Source: an uncultured Gemella sp.
GTDB lineage: Bacteria; Bacillota; Bacilli; Staphylococcales; Gemellaceae
DNA length: 17,878 nucleotides
NCBI GenBank assembly: GCA_945929765.1
Contig: CAMEOL010000006.1
Coordinates: 1 to 17,878 of the forward strand
Reading direction: 5' to 3'
The position numbers and the translations under genes are program-made. Below are positions 6,359 through 17,100 of this stretch, in pieces (the stretch's first letter is position 1; each line of letters opens with the position of its first letter). The notes beneath the pieces were generated by a model that saw only the letters and a list, made by a program, of their open reading frames with translations, was not told where the DNA came from and did no database searches.

Positions 6359-8101
6359 TTAATTTATTGTACCTGTCTGTGTCTCGTACATTTTTTTATA
6401 GCGACCATTTTGTGCTAACAATTCATTATGTGTTCCTTGCTCTACTAACTCTCCACGATGTAACACATAAATACAGTCTGCATTTTTTATCGTTGATAGT
6501 CTATGAGCAATTATCAAAGTCGTTCTATTATGTTTTATTTCTTCGATAGCTCGACCTACATACTGTTCGGTTTCACTATCCACATTAGCAGTAGATTCGT
6601 CTAAAATTAGTATTTTTGGATTTTTAGCTAATGCTCTTGCTAAACATATTAGTTGTTTTTCTCCGGTAGAAAAGTTGTTACCTGCAATTTCTACTTGTGA
6701 TTGTAGCGTTCGTCCGTTCTCTAAAATGAAACTTCCTCCTACTCTCTCAAGAGCTTCTTTAGCTACTTTTTCGTTGCCGTTAGCATCAATATTTTCTAAT
6801 AAAGTTCCCTCAAATAAGAATGAGTCTTGTAACACTATTGCTACTTGGCTACGCAAATAATCTCTACTATAATTTTTCACATCTTCACCACTAATGCTGA
6901 CAGTACCTTTATTCGCTTCATAAAATTTAATTAATAAATTCATAATGGTACTTTTTCCGCTTCCTGTTGATCCTACGAAGGCTATAGTCTTATTCTCTTC
7001 AATATCAATATTTATATCTTTCAAAACATAATTGTCATCTTTGTAAGCAAAATAAACATTTTCGAATTTTATATTTCCTCGGAAATCTTCTTTAGTACTA
7101 ATCTTTCCAGTATCTTCTTCTACTTTTAACTTTAGTACCTCTTCTATATTTTTAGCGGCACCTATTGCACGAGTGTATACAGAAATTTCCATAGTAAAAT
7201 CTGTCAACCGATAAATAATGTCTTGTGTATAATTAATAAATAAATATACCATACCTAAAGTTAAACCAAATTTATTATTATTGAAATACGAATAACTGTA
7301 ATAAAAAATTATCCCAGCAAATATTATAATATTTAGAAAACCTGTAAAGGTGTGTAACATTACCGAATCTATTTTGTTCATTTTTATCGCTGTTTTGTAA
7401 CGATGATCATTAAAGTTAGACCAATGTGCTATACTTTCTTTTTCGTTGTTAAATGCTTTTATTACTTCTAAATTTTGATAACCTTCATTAATTACCGCTG
7501 TACAGTCTGTATGTGCTTTACGATACTCTATAATATTCCCGGTATTTAATTTGTTATATAAAGTCATAATTCCATACATTAATGGTATTAATAATAACAT
7601 TACTAATGCATAACGATAATCTACGGTAAATAAAACTCCATAAATAAATAATAATTTCAAAATTATAACTACTGCATTAACGAATGTATTCGTAAAAAAT
7701 CTTCTAATAACATTTGCATCACTAGTAATACGAGAAACAACCGAACCCGCAGGCATATTATCGAAATAACTAATAGGTAAATTTTGGATGTGGTCGTATA
7801 TTTGTTTCTGGATAGAAACATACACCTTATTAGCTCCTTTTATCAAATAAACATTTCGTATATAAGTAAGTACACCAGATGATACTAATATTACACCGTA
7901 TCCTAGAGCTATTATTATAGAACGATAAACTATTTTTTCTGTTATAGTTCCTTCTACCCCATCAAATACTTTTGATAACAAGTATACTGCAATTACGCTA
8001 GCTCCTGTAGCTAACAACGCTGAAATTAATCCGATAAAATACTCTTTTTTAGCTGATTTCATATAAGCGATAAATCGAAACAATAATTGACTATTTTTCA
8101 T
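6359..8101 (-). CDS. Heterodimeric ABC exporter subunit with the catalytic Glu and a degenerate signature
   Basis: 580-residue half-transporter: membrane domain about 20-310 (six hydrophobic spans) fused to a nucleotide-binding domain (about 345-575). Walker A is GSTGSGKS (377-384), Q-loop Q425, Walker B ILILDES with catalytic E502, H-loop H533. The ABC signature is FSTGE (477-481) instead of LSGGQ. Its partner upstream has the complementary defects, so together they form one active and one degenerate ATP site, as in the LmrCD, BmrCD and TM287/288 heterodimers. Substrate is unknown; multidrug or lipid export is usual for this group. The start overlaps the end of the partner gene by 11 nt, with AGGAGG inside that gene, so translation is probably coupled. 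The operon neighbours thiol-stress genes, which hints at but does not prove efflux of toxic conjugates. Confidence 0.93.
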   Translation of the reverse strand: MKNSQLLFRFIAYMKSAKKEYFIGLISALLATGASVIAVYLLSKVFDGVEGTITEKIVYRSIIIALGYGVILVSSGVLTYIRNVYLIKGANKVYVSIQKQIYDHIQNLPISYFDNMPAGSVVSRITSDANVIRRFFTNTFVNAVVIILKLLFIYGVLFTVDYRYALVMLLLIPLMYGIMTLYNKLNTGNIIEYRKAHTDCTAVINEGYQNLEVIKAFNNEKESIAHWSNFNDHRYKTAIKMNKIDSVMLHTFTGFLNIIIFAGIIFYYSYSYFNNNKFGLTLGMVYLFINYTQDIIYRLTDFTMEISVYTRAIGAAKNIEEVLKLKVEEDTGKISTKEDFRGNIKFENVYFAYKDDNYVLKDINIDIEENKTIAFVGSTGSGKSTIMNLLIKFYEANKGTVSISGEDVKNYSRDYLRSQVAIVLQDSFLFEGTLLENIDANGNEKVAKEALERVGGSFILENGRTLQSQVEIAGNNFSTGEKQLICLARALAKNPKILILDESTANVDSETEQYVGRAIEEIKHNRTTLIIAHRLSTIKNADCIYVLHRGELVEQGTHNELLAQNGRYKKMYETQTGTIN

Positions 8102-9824
8102 CTTTATTTACCTCCTTATTTTGATACTCATCTAATTCTTTATACCACGGACAGCTTAATAACAACTCTTCGTGAGTCCCTTCTCCTATAACTTCTCCCT
8201 CGCTCAGCACTATTATTTTATCTGCATGACGAACTGCTGAAATTCTATGAGCTACTATAATGTTAGTTTTTCCTGAACGTGCTTCTTTTATATTGTTAAT
8301 AATATTTTTTTCTGTTGTAGCATCAACAGCACTAAGACTATCATCTAAAATTAATATTTCTGGGTTGCCTATTACTGCTCTAGCTATACCGATACGTTGT
8401 TTTTGCCCACCAGATAGTGATAAGCCATTTTCTCCAATTATTGTATCTACACCATCTTGAAAATTATCAACATCTTTTTTTAGATCGGCAATAACTAATG
8501 CTTCTTCTAATTTTCCCTCTAATTTCGGACGATAAAATAAAATATTTTCTTTTAATGAGCGTGAAAATAATTGATATTCTTGTAAAGCAATACTCATTTT
8601 TTCACGTATAGAATAATCGTAATAACTTTCTATACTTTCTCCATCTAAAAGAATACTATCTTTTGTCACTGGATATAGACGTAATAGTTGTTTTACAAGT
8701 GTAGATTTACCACTTCCTGTCTTTCCTACTACTCCGACAGTTTCTCCTTTATTTATCGTTATATTTATATTACGTAAAACTTCTTCATTATCATATTTAA
8801 ATGAAAAATTCTTAAATTCGATAGAATTATTAAATTCAAAGTTTTTAGTTGCATAATCATTATTAACTAGCACTTTTTCATTTACTATTTCTTCTAATCG
8901 TTTTAGCCCTTGACGCGCCTCAATAGTCATAATTATAAATTGTGACAAAGCGATATAAGGCCATTGTATCAAAGTTAAGACGATAAATACTGATGTTAAA
9001 CCGCCCAAGGTCATTTTTCCTTGTTCGATAAGATAAAACCCAAAAATTACAGCTATTAAATAAGACAATGCCGTTGAAATCATATTTAAAGGTTGATATA
9101 ATTGTACTTTTTTTGTATAGTCTACATTATCGTCAGCATAAGAATATAATTTTGTTACAAAACTACGACGCACCTTTGATAACAAGCTGTAAGTACGTAT
9201 TACTCGAACACCTTTAACATTCTCTAAAGTTTCGTCGGTGATTGAATCCATAGTCTTTAACATTTTGTTATAAAGTTTCTCTTGAGATTCTCTGCGCAAG
9301 TATAAATAGATAGTTTGAACAACGTAAGGTATTATTATTAATATCGTATATATTAGTGTAGATTTAGAAAAAATTAATGTCGTAATATATGCATTATAAA
9401 TAACACCTTCTAAAAAACAAAAAAGTCCGAAAGCTGCTAATGGACTAATATAATCAGTAATGTCGTTCGTCGTTCTACTTATAACTTCCCCTATACTAAC
9501 TTTATTAAAAAATATTGGTGTATGACGATAAACGGCATTCTGTACATCTTCTGTTAAATATTTATTAGATCTATCATAACCAATAAAAACAAAAAAATCA
9601 GATATCGATGCAAAAATATATTTCAATAATCCTACTAATAGCAAAATTAAAGTTTCACGAACAACATCATTATATGTAATCGTAGCATTTGCTATACTAT
9701 CAATAATAAATGAAACTCTGGCTACTGGATACAACGTCAATGCATTACCTATCATTGATGTTATCGTAACTATAGCTACTCGCAACTTATCTCTAGTGAA
9801 AATTCTCATTATTCCACTATTCAT
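8091..9824 (-). CDS. Heterodimeric ABC exporter subunit with canonical signature and degenerate Walker B
   Basis: 577-residue half-transporter, first gene of the exporter operon. The membrane domain spans about 15-310. The nucleotide-binding domain (about 335-565) has Walker A GKTGSGKS (367-374), the canonical signature LSGGQ (470-474), and Walker B LILDDS with D495 in place of the catalytic Glu; H526 is the H-loop His. The missing Glu marks the non-hydrolysing site, matched by the degenerate signature of the downstream partner. GGGAGGG (9831-9837) upstream of ATG at 9822-9824 supports the start rather than the internal Met6. The C-terminus is short and charged. A -10 TATAAT (minus strand, 9854-9859) with a poor -35 lies upstream, back to back with the peroxidase promoter. 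Confidence 0.93.
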   Translation of the reverse strand: MNSGIMRIFTRDKLRVAIVTITSMIGNALTLYPVARVSFIIDSIANATITYNDVVRETLILLLVGLLKYIFASISDFFVFIGYDRSNKYLTEDVQNAVYRHTPIFFNKVSIGEVISRTTNDITDYISPLAAFGLFCFLEGVIYNAYITTLIFSKSTLIYTILIIIPYVVQTIYLYLRRESQEKLYNKMLKTMDSITDETLENVKGVRVIRTYSLLSKVRRSFVTKLYSYADDNVDYTKKVQLYQPLNMISTALSYLIAVIFGFYLIEQGKMTLGGLTSVFIVLTLIQWPYIALSQFIIMTIEARQGLKRLEEIVNEKVLVNNDYATKNFEFNNSIEFKNFSFKYDNEEVLRNINITINKGETVGVVGKTGSGKSTLVKQLLRLYPVTKDSILLDGESIESYYDYSIREKMSIALQEYQLFSRSLKENILFYRPKLEGKLEEALVIADLKKDVDNFQDGVDTIIGENGLSLSGGQKQRIGIARAVIGNPEILILDDSLSAVDATTEKNIINNIKEARSGKTNIIVAHRISAVRHADKIIVLSEGEVIGEGTHEELLLSCPWYKELDEYQNKEVNKDEK

Positions 9825-9905
9825 AATAATCCCTCCCTCTTAATTTCAATAATATTATAATAACATACAAAAATAACATTTACAACAATACAAACAAATT
9901 ATATA

Positions 9906-9934
9906 TTGATACTATATTGTAAAAATTGTATAAT
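9906..9934 (+). promoter_or_regulatory. Promoter of the glutathione peroxidase gene
   Basis: TTGATA (9906-9911), 17-nt spacer, TATAAT (9929-9934), then AAGGAG (9942-9947) and ATG at 9954. The inverted pair TTTACAA (9879-9885) and TTGTAAA (9917-9923) spans the divergent region. No convincing PerR box was found. Confidence 0.75.
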
Positions 9935-9953
9935 TAATAAAAAGGAGAAAGCT

Positions 9954-10436
9954 ATGTTAAAAAATATCGAATTAGAAAAAAGCAATGGAACAAAATACAA
10001 TCTAAACATTTATAAAGACTTTATAATAGTCGTCGTAAATACAGCTACTAAATGTGGTTTAGCTCCACAGTTTGAACAATTAGAACAAATATACCAAAAA
10101 TATAAAGAGAACAAAGTAATTGTCTTAGGATTCCCGTGTAACCAATTTGCAAATCAAGAAACTGTTGCTAACGAAAACATGGAAAATCAATGTAAACTTA
10201 ATTTTGGTGTTACTTTCCCTCTGCATAAAATTTGCAAAGTTAACGGAAAAGAAGAACATCCTTTATTTACTTGGTTAAAAAAAGAACAACCAGGGCTTCT
10301 TAATTCCAACATAAAATGGAACTTTACTAAATTTGTTATTGATAGAACTGGTAAGCCTATTGCCCGTTTTGGTCCAAAAGAAGATCCTGCAAAAATCGAT
10401 AACCTTATATCTTCGTTACTTAATTCAAACAATTAA
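9954..10436 (+). CDS. Cys-type glutathione peroxidase (thioredoxin-dependent class)
   Basis: 160 residues, the normal length for bacterial GPx. The peroxidatic cysteine C34 lies in NTATKCGLAPQF; the conserved GFPCNQF follows (C62, Q65); WNFTKF (W122, N123) completes the Cys-Gln-Trp-Asn set. A further cysteine C80 (ENQCKLNFG) sits where the resolving Cys of thioredoxin-dependent Cys-GPx enzymes is found, so thioredoxin is a more likely reductant than glutathione. It reduces hydrogen and organic hydroperoxides in the cytoplasm. An upstream extension to TTG 9906 is open, but that TTG is the -35 element, so ATG at 9954 with AAGGAG is the start. It is divergent from the ABC exporter and ends before a long region lacking a clear gene. 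Confidence 0.95.
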   Translation: MLKNIELEKSNGTKYNLNIYKDFIIVVVNTATKCGLAPQFEQLEQIYQKYKENKVIVLGFPCNQFANQETVANENMENQCKLNFGVTFPLHKICKVNGKEEHPLFTWLKKEQPGLLNSNIKWNFTKFVIDRTGKPIARFGPKEDPAKIDNLISSLLNSNN

Positions 10437-10728
10437 TTAGCAACAGTTCTCACACAACATACTAAAAATTGTGAAATTAACTGTAAATATAGAGCTACAA
10501 TAAATAAAGAAATTTATACTAAACACTTTATATATTACAAGCTATTTCTCATATTTAAAAAAACTAACTAATCTCTCAGTAAATAACGATAATTCAGCTC
10601 AGTTTTTGGAAAATATTGTTACAGTTTCTTCTGTTATAACAAAAAACGGTTCTATCGTAAATGCGGGGATCTAGACTTTGACACTTTTGAAAATATCAAT
10701 TCCTTTAACGTATTGATATAATAACGTT

Positions 10729-11018
10729 TCAAACAGAATAAAATTTATAAAATTTCTATATACTAATAAGAAGGCTAAAACTATTGAAAATAATGTTTGA
10801 GTAAGTGTTTAAGATACCAAAAAATGTATATGTGAAAATTATATTTGTTAAACTTCAATATAATGCTTTAGTTACACCTTTTATCAAGGTTCAGATTGTA
10901 GGAAAACTGTCAAAGTTGGGAATGCATAAGAATATTACACTTGCTCTTAAAACACACACTTATTATACAGACAAAAACACAAAATTTAGAGTTTTTTTCC
11001 AAATCTTGTGTTTTATTT
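10729..11018 (+). ncRNA. Candidate small RNA between promoter and terminator
   Basis: The extended -10 TGATATAAT (10714-10722) would start a transcript near 10729, and the bidirectional hairpin at 10974-11014 with T-run would end it, giving about 290 nt with no supported reading frame. The -35 (TATCAA) is weak. No known RNA family is recognised. This is a hypothesis from signal positions only. Confidence 0.2.
10974..11014. terminator. Bidirectional terminator downstream of the giant helicase gene
   Basis: AAAACACAAAATTT pairs with AAATCTTGTGTTTT (14 bp, one mismatch). T-runs follow on both strands (TTTTATTTTTT on +, TTTTTGT on minus). It lies about 100 nt beyond the helicase stop at 11112. 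Confidence 0.7.
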
Positions 11019-11111
11019 TTTACTATTTCCCACTTTTTGAGCAGTACATTAAGTTATCAATTTTAAATATTGAAAATTTGTCTAATAGTGTTGTTATCAA
11101 TAATATTAGAA

Positions 11112-14100
11112 CTAATAGTTTGATGTATTTATAAAATTCACCAATAATTCTAAAGTTTTTTGTTTTCTATTGCGCTTAAACCATTTTTTCTTTATAGCTA
11201 CTCCTAACCCTTCACTTACTCTATCATAAATTTTAGATGTACTTCTTGCGAAACCAAATTTTCTAATAGTTTCTTTTATAAGGTGTTCTTCGTTAAGACC
11301 AACAATATTATTACTTTCATTCACTACAACTGCTATCATATTTGCTATTTCTGCTAGAGAAATATTATCAATATCTCTTCTATAGTCTTCACTCGGTATT
11401 CTAGCATTAAAGTACTCTTTAGGGTCTATTTCTCCGTAATATATTACACCATTATTCTCTTTCGCTTTTTTTACCTTTATTTTTTTTATACTATTTAAAA
11501 TGATATTTGTTATGTTTACCGTTAATTTACTATCTTTAAAATGTTCTAATACTCTTCGAACTAATAGTTCTTCCATTATCGGTGATTCTGTTTGTATTAT
11601 TCCCATAGCTATATCTCTAATATAATCTCCATGGACATCAGCTACAAAAACATCATCGCTTTTATTAATATCTGCTTTAACATAAGTTGTAGCCGTTATT
11701 TTTACTACTTGTTTTTCAGCTGTACCAGGTGCATTTGATAAATTTTCAGTAGTATCAACTGTATTTATTTCTTCTGTAGTTGTAGTATTATTTTCCTCTT
11801 CAATTAATTCTTCATCATTTGTAGATGTAAATAAAATGTTATGTTTAATGTTTTCTCCATGATTTAACAAAATGTTTTTCTCTTGAGACTCTTCAGTGCT
11901 GTTACTTATTTCCGTCATATTCACATTATCATTAATAAGTCTAGATTTGTTTAATAATTCTATATTATCTATCTCTAGTGTCTTATTAGGATTATTGTAA
12001 ACACGAACTTTCTCTAAGTTGTTTTTTTCCGTACTATTATCAACAATAGTTAATTGTTCTGTTATCTTATCTTCAATTTCTATCTTCATAGATTCTTCTA
12101 ATTCACATTGTTCTTCTACTCTATTTTTTTCAAATACTAATAATCCCGAACTACTTTCTTTCTGCACTGATTCATAAGGAATATAGTTTTCTACTAATTG
12201 ATTTAAATAATCTAATAGATTCCTCATTAAATTATCTTGATTTTCAAAATAATCCATAGTCCAGAATCTATAAATATTCCATCCTTTTCTTGATAATACA
12301 GAATCTAGTAATCTATTACGATCGCGAGAACTACCGAAATTATAATAATTAAGGCCGTCTAATAAAATAGCACATAAATATTGTCCTGGTTGTTTTGGGT
12401 TTTCTACGACAATATCCAATGTTAAGTTAGAAACTCCAAAATTTATAACCGTTTGATAACCATTTTCTTTTAATACTTTGTTTATAGATTTTATTATATT
12501 GTCTTCTAAATTATTATTTGTATCTTTTCTAGTTTTTAATATTTCTATTCCTTTTTGCGCAAATTCTAAGAATTTTTTCAAACTTACAACACCTTCAGAT
12601 GATGCTGGTGTTATCGTTATTTCGTCGAATGTTAATGATGAAATAACAACCATTTCTACTCTCGAACGAGAAACTGCTACATTTAACCTGCGCCAACCAC
12701 CTTTTTTCCCTAACGGTCCAAAGTTCTGATAAAATTTATCATTTTTATCTTTTCCGAAAGTTATAGAAAATAAGATAACATCTCTCTCATCACCTTGTAC
12801 ATTTTCTAAATTTTTTATAAATATTGGTTCTCGCATTTTGCTTGCAATTTTTTCTAATCTAGGATTATTCAAAAATTCAGTTTGCAAAATATCATCAATC
12901 AACTCTTGTTGAGCAGCATTAAATGTTACTACCCCTATTGTTTCTTTAGATAATTTTTCATCATTTAAACGACGGATAATTTCTCGTACAATTTCTTCTG
13001 CTTCTATTCTATTAGTACGTGTTCCTCCTCGATCATAGACCCCTGGTACTTTTTTGAATGTAACTTTCGATACACTATCATCAGGCGCCGGGAAAGTTAA
13101 CATTTTATTTCCATAATACATACTATTAGAGAATGCTATTAAACTTTCTGATTTAGATCTATAGTGACAAGACAATCGACGTTGTGGCATATTTATCGCT
13201 AAACAATCCTCAAGCAAACTCTCTAAATCTTCGATATGCATATTATCTTCGTCTAATTTTTGTGTATTAAAAAATGCAGTAGGTGGCATTTGATTAGGAT
13301 CTCCAACGATTATACAATTTTCTGCTCGAGACATAGCCCCTACAGCAACACCTGTTCTTATTTGCGAAGCTTCATCAAAAATTATTACATCAAATTTTGG
13401 AAAATCTAAATCTATGTATTGAGCTACTGATAGAGGACTCATCAACATACATGGTGTTATTTTCTTTATAACATTACCATTTTCTTTGAATATTTTTCGA
13501 ATTGATGTTGCCCTTCCTTTACTACGGATAACTTTATTTAAATTAGCTAATTCTCTATTTATAAATTCATCATTTTTTGTCACAAAAGGTAAATTATTAA
13601 TTAACGTATTGCGCACTTTCTCTTTGCTAATTTCTTCTAAACAATCGACAAGTCTATTATATTCTTTTATTTTCTCTACTGTGCTAGATACATTAAAACG
13701 TGTTAAAGACGAATTTTCTTCTATGTATAATTTTGTCAACTTATCAAAAATACTTAACACAAAAATTTGTTCAAATTCCGTATAATCAATATCATTAGTT
13801 TTAAGATGTTCCTCTACCTTAACCTTTATTTTTTCACCACAAACGTTACCCAATTCTAAGATATATTCATACATTAACGAATAATCTTTCCACATTTCTA
13901 AATTGTTTAGCCAGACGTTAAGTTTATCCTTGATAGTTTCATTATAGTTTTCATCATTTAAATAAATAGCTAAATCATATCCGACTATATTTTTAATATT
14001 TTCAATCAATCTTCTTACTTTAATATTATTTTCTAAAATACTCTTAATTTTATCTATATCTTGTTTTGTACAATGTTCATATATATCAAATATTTCATCT

Positions 14101-17100
14101 GTATCAACATCATACTTGTTAGAAATTATATGTACTTCTTTTATAAACTCCAAAACATCTTCTATAGAATCTATAATATCAAAATTATCAAATTTGTAGT
14201 TTAAATTGCTTTCTAAATTTCGAATACGTGTATTAATATCATTTTTCAAATCAAAATATGTCATTAATTTTGTAAACACACTATCAAAATTATTTTCATC
14301 AACAATAAAGTTCTTTGTTATACTATTTAATGGTGCTAAAGCTGTTTTTGTCTTGCTTCCTTTAAGTAAAAATGCCGATTTAGCCTTTAGATACTCTTGT
14401 TTTATATTAACTAAGTTTACAGTATCAATATTTGTTGAGAATGTACTATAAACATCATTACGGAGCACACTATACTCATTACAAGACACTATTAATTTAT
14501 CTATATAATTTTGGTAATCATGATCTAATAATTTATTCCATACAGATTTTTCTAATTTAGCTTTCATATTACGATCTTCAATTTTTCTTATTAATTGATC
14601 CGCTATTTCGTAATCTTTATTTATCCACTTTTTATTAATATCTAAATTTAATTCATCTAAAACTAATAACAATTGTTCACTATCACTAACTAATTTCTCT
14701 TTATTAGCTACACTATAGTTTTTGTTTGAAAAATCTTTCAATGGATGTTGAATAACATTTAAATTCGAAGCAGCTAACAATTTTGTTATTAGATTAATAA
14801 TGTGCTGTCCGTGTTCAATATTTGATTTCGTTAAATCAGATACATCACTTAATGAAAAATCAATTAAATTCATATCTTCATTTAATTCTTCTAGTTTTGA
14901 AATTAAATTATAAACTGAATAACCCGATTTCTGTATTTCATGAAGTGCAAATAGTTCTTCATTCAATTCATTTTTAATTATTTCGAGCCTTTTATTTCTT
15001 TGTTCATAATTATCAAAATCAAAGTCACTATTTAATGACAAATTATTTTCAAATTTTGATAAAACCGTTCTTCTGCTAGTTTTGTTAGAATGAATTTCTA
15101 AACAAAAATCTTCTAGCCCTATTTGAGTTAACCTATCATATACTACATTTAATGCTGCTCTTTTTTCGGCTACAAATAAAACTGATTTATTTTGATTTAA
15201 AATATTAGCTATCATAGTTGTAATAGTTTGTGATTTCCCTGTACCAGGCGGTCCGTGTAATACAAAACTATTACCTTCTGTAGCCTCTATTACAGCTGCT
15301 AACTGACTAGAATCTATAGGAGTAGGAATTACAATATCTTTATTAGATATTAATTGATCTACCTGATTCCCTGTTAGTTCTTCTTTGTACTCACCATTAT
15401 AAAAGCCGTCAACTAAGCCTTTTACTATTTTATTTTCTGTTAATTTATCAAAACGTTCTTTCAAATCATTCCACATTACAAATTGGCTAAAAGAAAAATT
15501 CCCAAGGAATGAAGTTTCTATTACGTCCCAACCTTTTTGGCTCATTATTGCTTTACGAATAGAGTTAAGCACTAATGGAATATCTACACCATTTTCATCC
15601 TCTGGCAAGGGATTCAACCCTCCTATTGATAGCGAAAAATTTTGGCGTAAAAATTCTAACAAGGTAATATTTAATTGTGGCTCTTCATCACGCAGTCTTA
15701 TTTGATAATTTTCTATACTTTTTCTGTGAAGATCTATCGGAACTAGTATTAATGGCGCATATCTATAAAACACTTCTCCATTAGATCTTTTAGGATCTTT
15801 CGGATCTATCCAACGTAAAAATCCTAACGCTAAAAATAAAGAACTAGCTCCATTTTCTTCTATAGAATATTGCGTTTCTCTGTAAATATTTTTCAAGACA
15901 AACTGCATATCATCTTCCGGCATGTACGTTCTAATTTTTTTTGATTTAAAATCTGCCTTGCTTATTTCTGTGTACAATTCAGTTTTACTATCAACATCTA
16001 CAATTCTATTATTTTTTCGACCTACTTGTATTTCACCTGTAACTTCTGTTAATGTAAAGCTATCTCCTTTTGACAAAGCATCTTCTAATATTGCAATATC
16101 ATTAGTAAATAGTTGGATATTTCTCGGTGACGGTCTAAATGATATTAAATTGTTTCGTTTAGATAAATCTAGTAAATTTCTCATCCAAATAGTACTTTTT
16201 GTAACTTCTTCTTTTTTGCTAGTATCTAAAAAGTACTCATTAATATTCTTTTTAGTTTCTGCTTTCTCTAACGCATCACTAGCATAACCATAATCTACTA
16301 TGGTTATTTCTCCATTTTCAACAGTTTTTACAGGCATCGGGGTGATACCATACATATGAGAAAATTTTATATCTACTAACAACTCAAAATTATCATCAGG
16401 CACCAAGTAGTCCTGAACTGTTGATATTGCATTATCGAAACTTTTATTTGAACCTTGATTCATAAAAGTAGCTTCCAACATAACTATATCATCAATTCCT
16501 GCTGCACTTCTTTTTTTAAGTTCACTTACATTATCTTCAATAATAGAACCAAAAAGTTCATCCACTAACCAACAACCAACAAATGCGTGTTTTTCAACTA
16601 AAACTATAAATGGATTTAATCCTACAGCCTCACAAACAGAAGCAAATAAAATAGACATTTCAATACAGTTAGCCTGTTTAAATTGGATCACTTCTTGTGG
16701 CGTTCTTACCCGTTGACCTATAGTTTCAAAAGTTGCTGGCAAAATACTGTATACTATATTTTGTTCATATATAGCTGCATAAATGGCTGACAATTGTGCT
16801 AAAACTCTATTTTTATCCTCTGATAAATAACCATCAAAAGACGGGTTTCCTGTTTTTTCTTTTAAAATAATTGCAGCTCTAGATACTATATGTGAAATTT
16901 CAGGTAAGTTAGGCATAACAAAGCTTGCTATTGTAGCCGGAAATAAACGACTTCCACTCCATTGATTTGGTGGCAAAACATTGATATTAGTACTGATTAC
17001 TTCAACAACTTCCTCACCTTTTAATACTGTAATCTTGACTTTATCAACGATTTTTTCTGTCAATTCAAATATTTTTCTTGCATGATAGACTAAAGGCACG

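Larger units (their letters stand above)
10437..11111. other. 675-nt region without a convincing gene
   Basis: Between the convergent peroxidase and giant helicase genes. One + strand open frame (GTG 10805 to 11134) has no ribosome binding site, runs through the terminator hairpin and into the helicase gene, and does not look like a protein. A Cys-containing open stretch at about 10596-10724 and scattered frames up to about 10960 could be remnants of a decayed gene, but no family is recognisable. The region holds an extended -10 promoter (10714-10722), two dyads (TTGTTA/TAACAA at 10616-10642 and ATATCAAT/ATTGATAT at 10693-10719) and a terminator (10974-11014). Confidence 0.6.

Noticed and set aside
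6271..6549. + strand open frame of 92 codons overlapping the end of the ABC exporter gene
   Set aside because: No ribosome binding site, and most of it is antisense to conserved nucleotide-binding domain sequence. The protein is a low-complexity shadow.
9841..9934. PerR box between the exporter and peroxidase genes
   Set aside because: Stretches such as TTATAATAACATA resemble half of the consensus, but the second half does not match. The AT-rich background makes such half-matches common.
10596..10724. Cys-containing open stretch that resembles a transposase zinc-ribbon fragment
   Set aside because: The spacing of cysteines does not match any transposase I can name, there are no terminal inverted repeats or target duplications, and flanking frames are broken. 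Kept only as part of the unexplained region.
10805..11134. + strand open frame of 109 codons between the peroxidase and helicase genes
   Set aside because: It begins at a GTG without a ribosome binding site, runs through a strong terminator hairpin and enters the helicase gene on the other strand. No family resemblance.
12478..16287. Several + strand open frames inside the giant helicase gene
   Set aside because: All are antisense to conserved or continuous helicase coding sequence, without ribosome binding sites.
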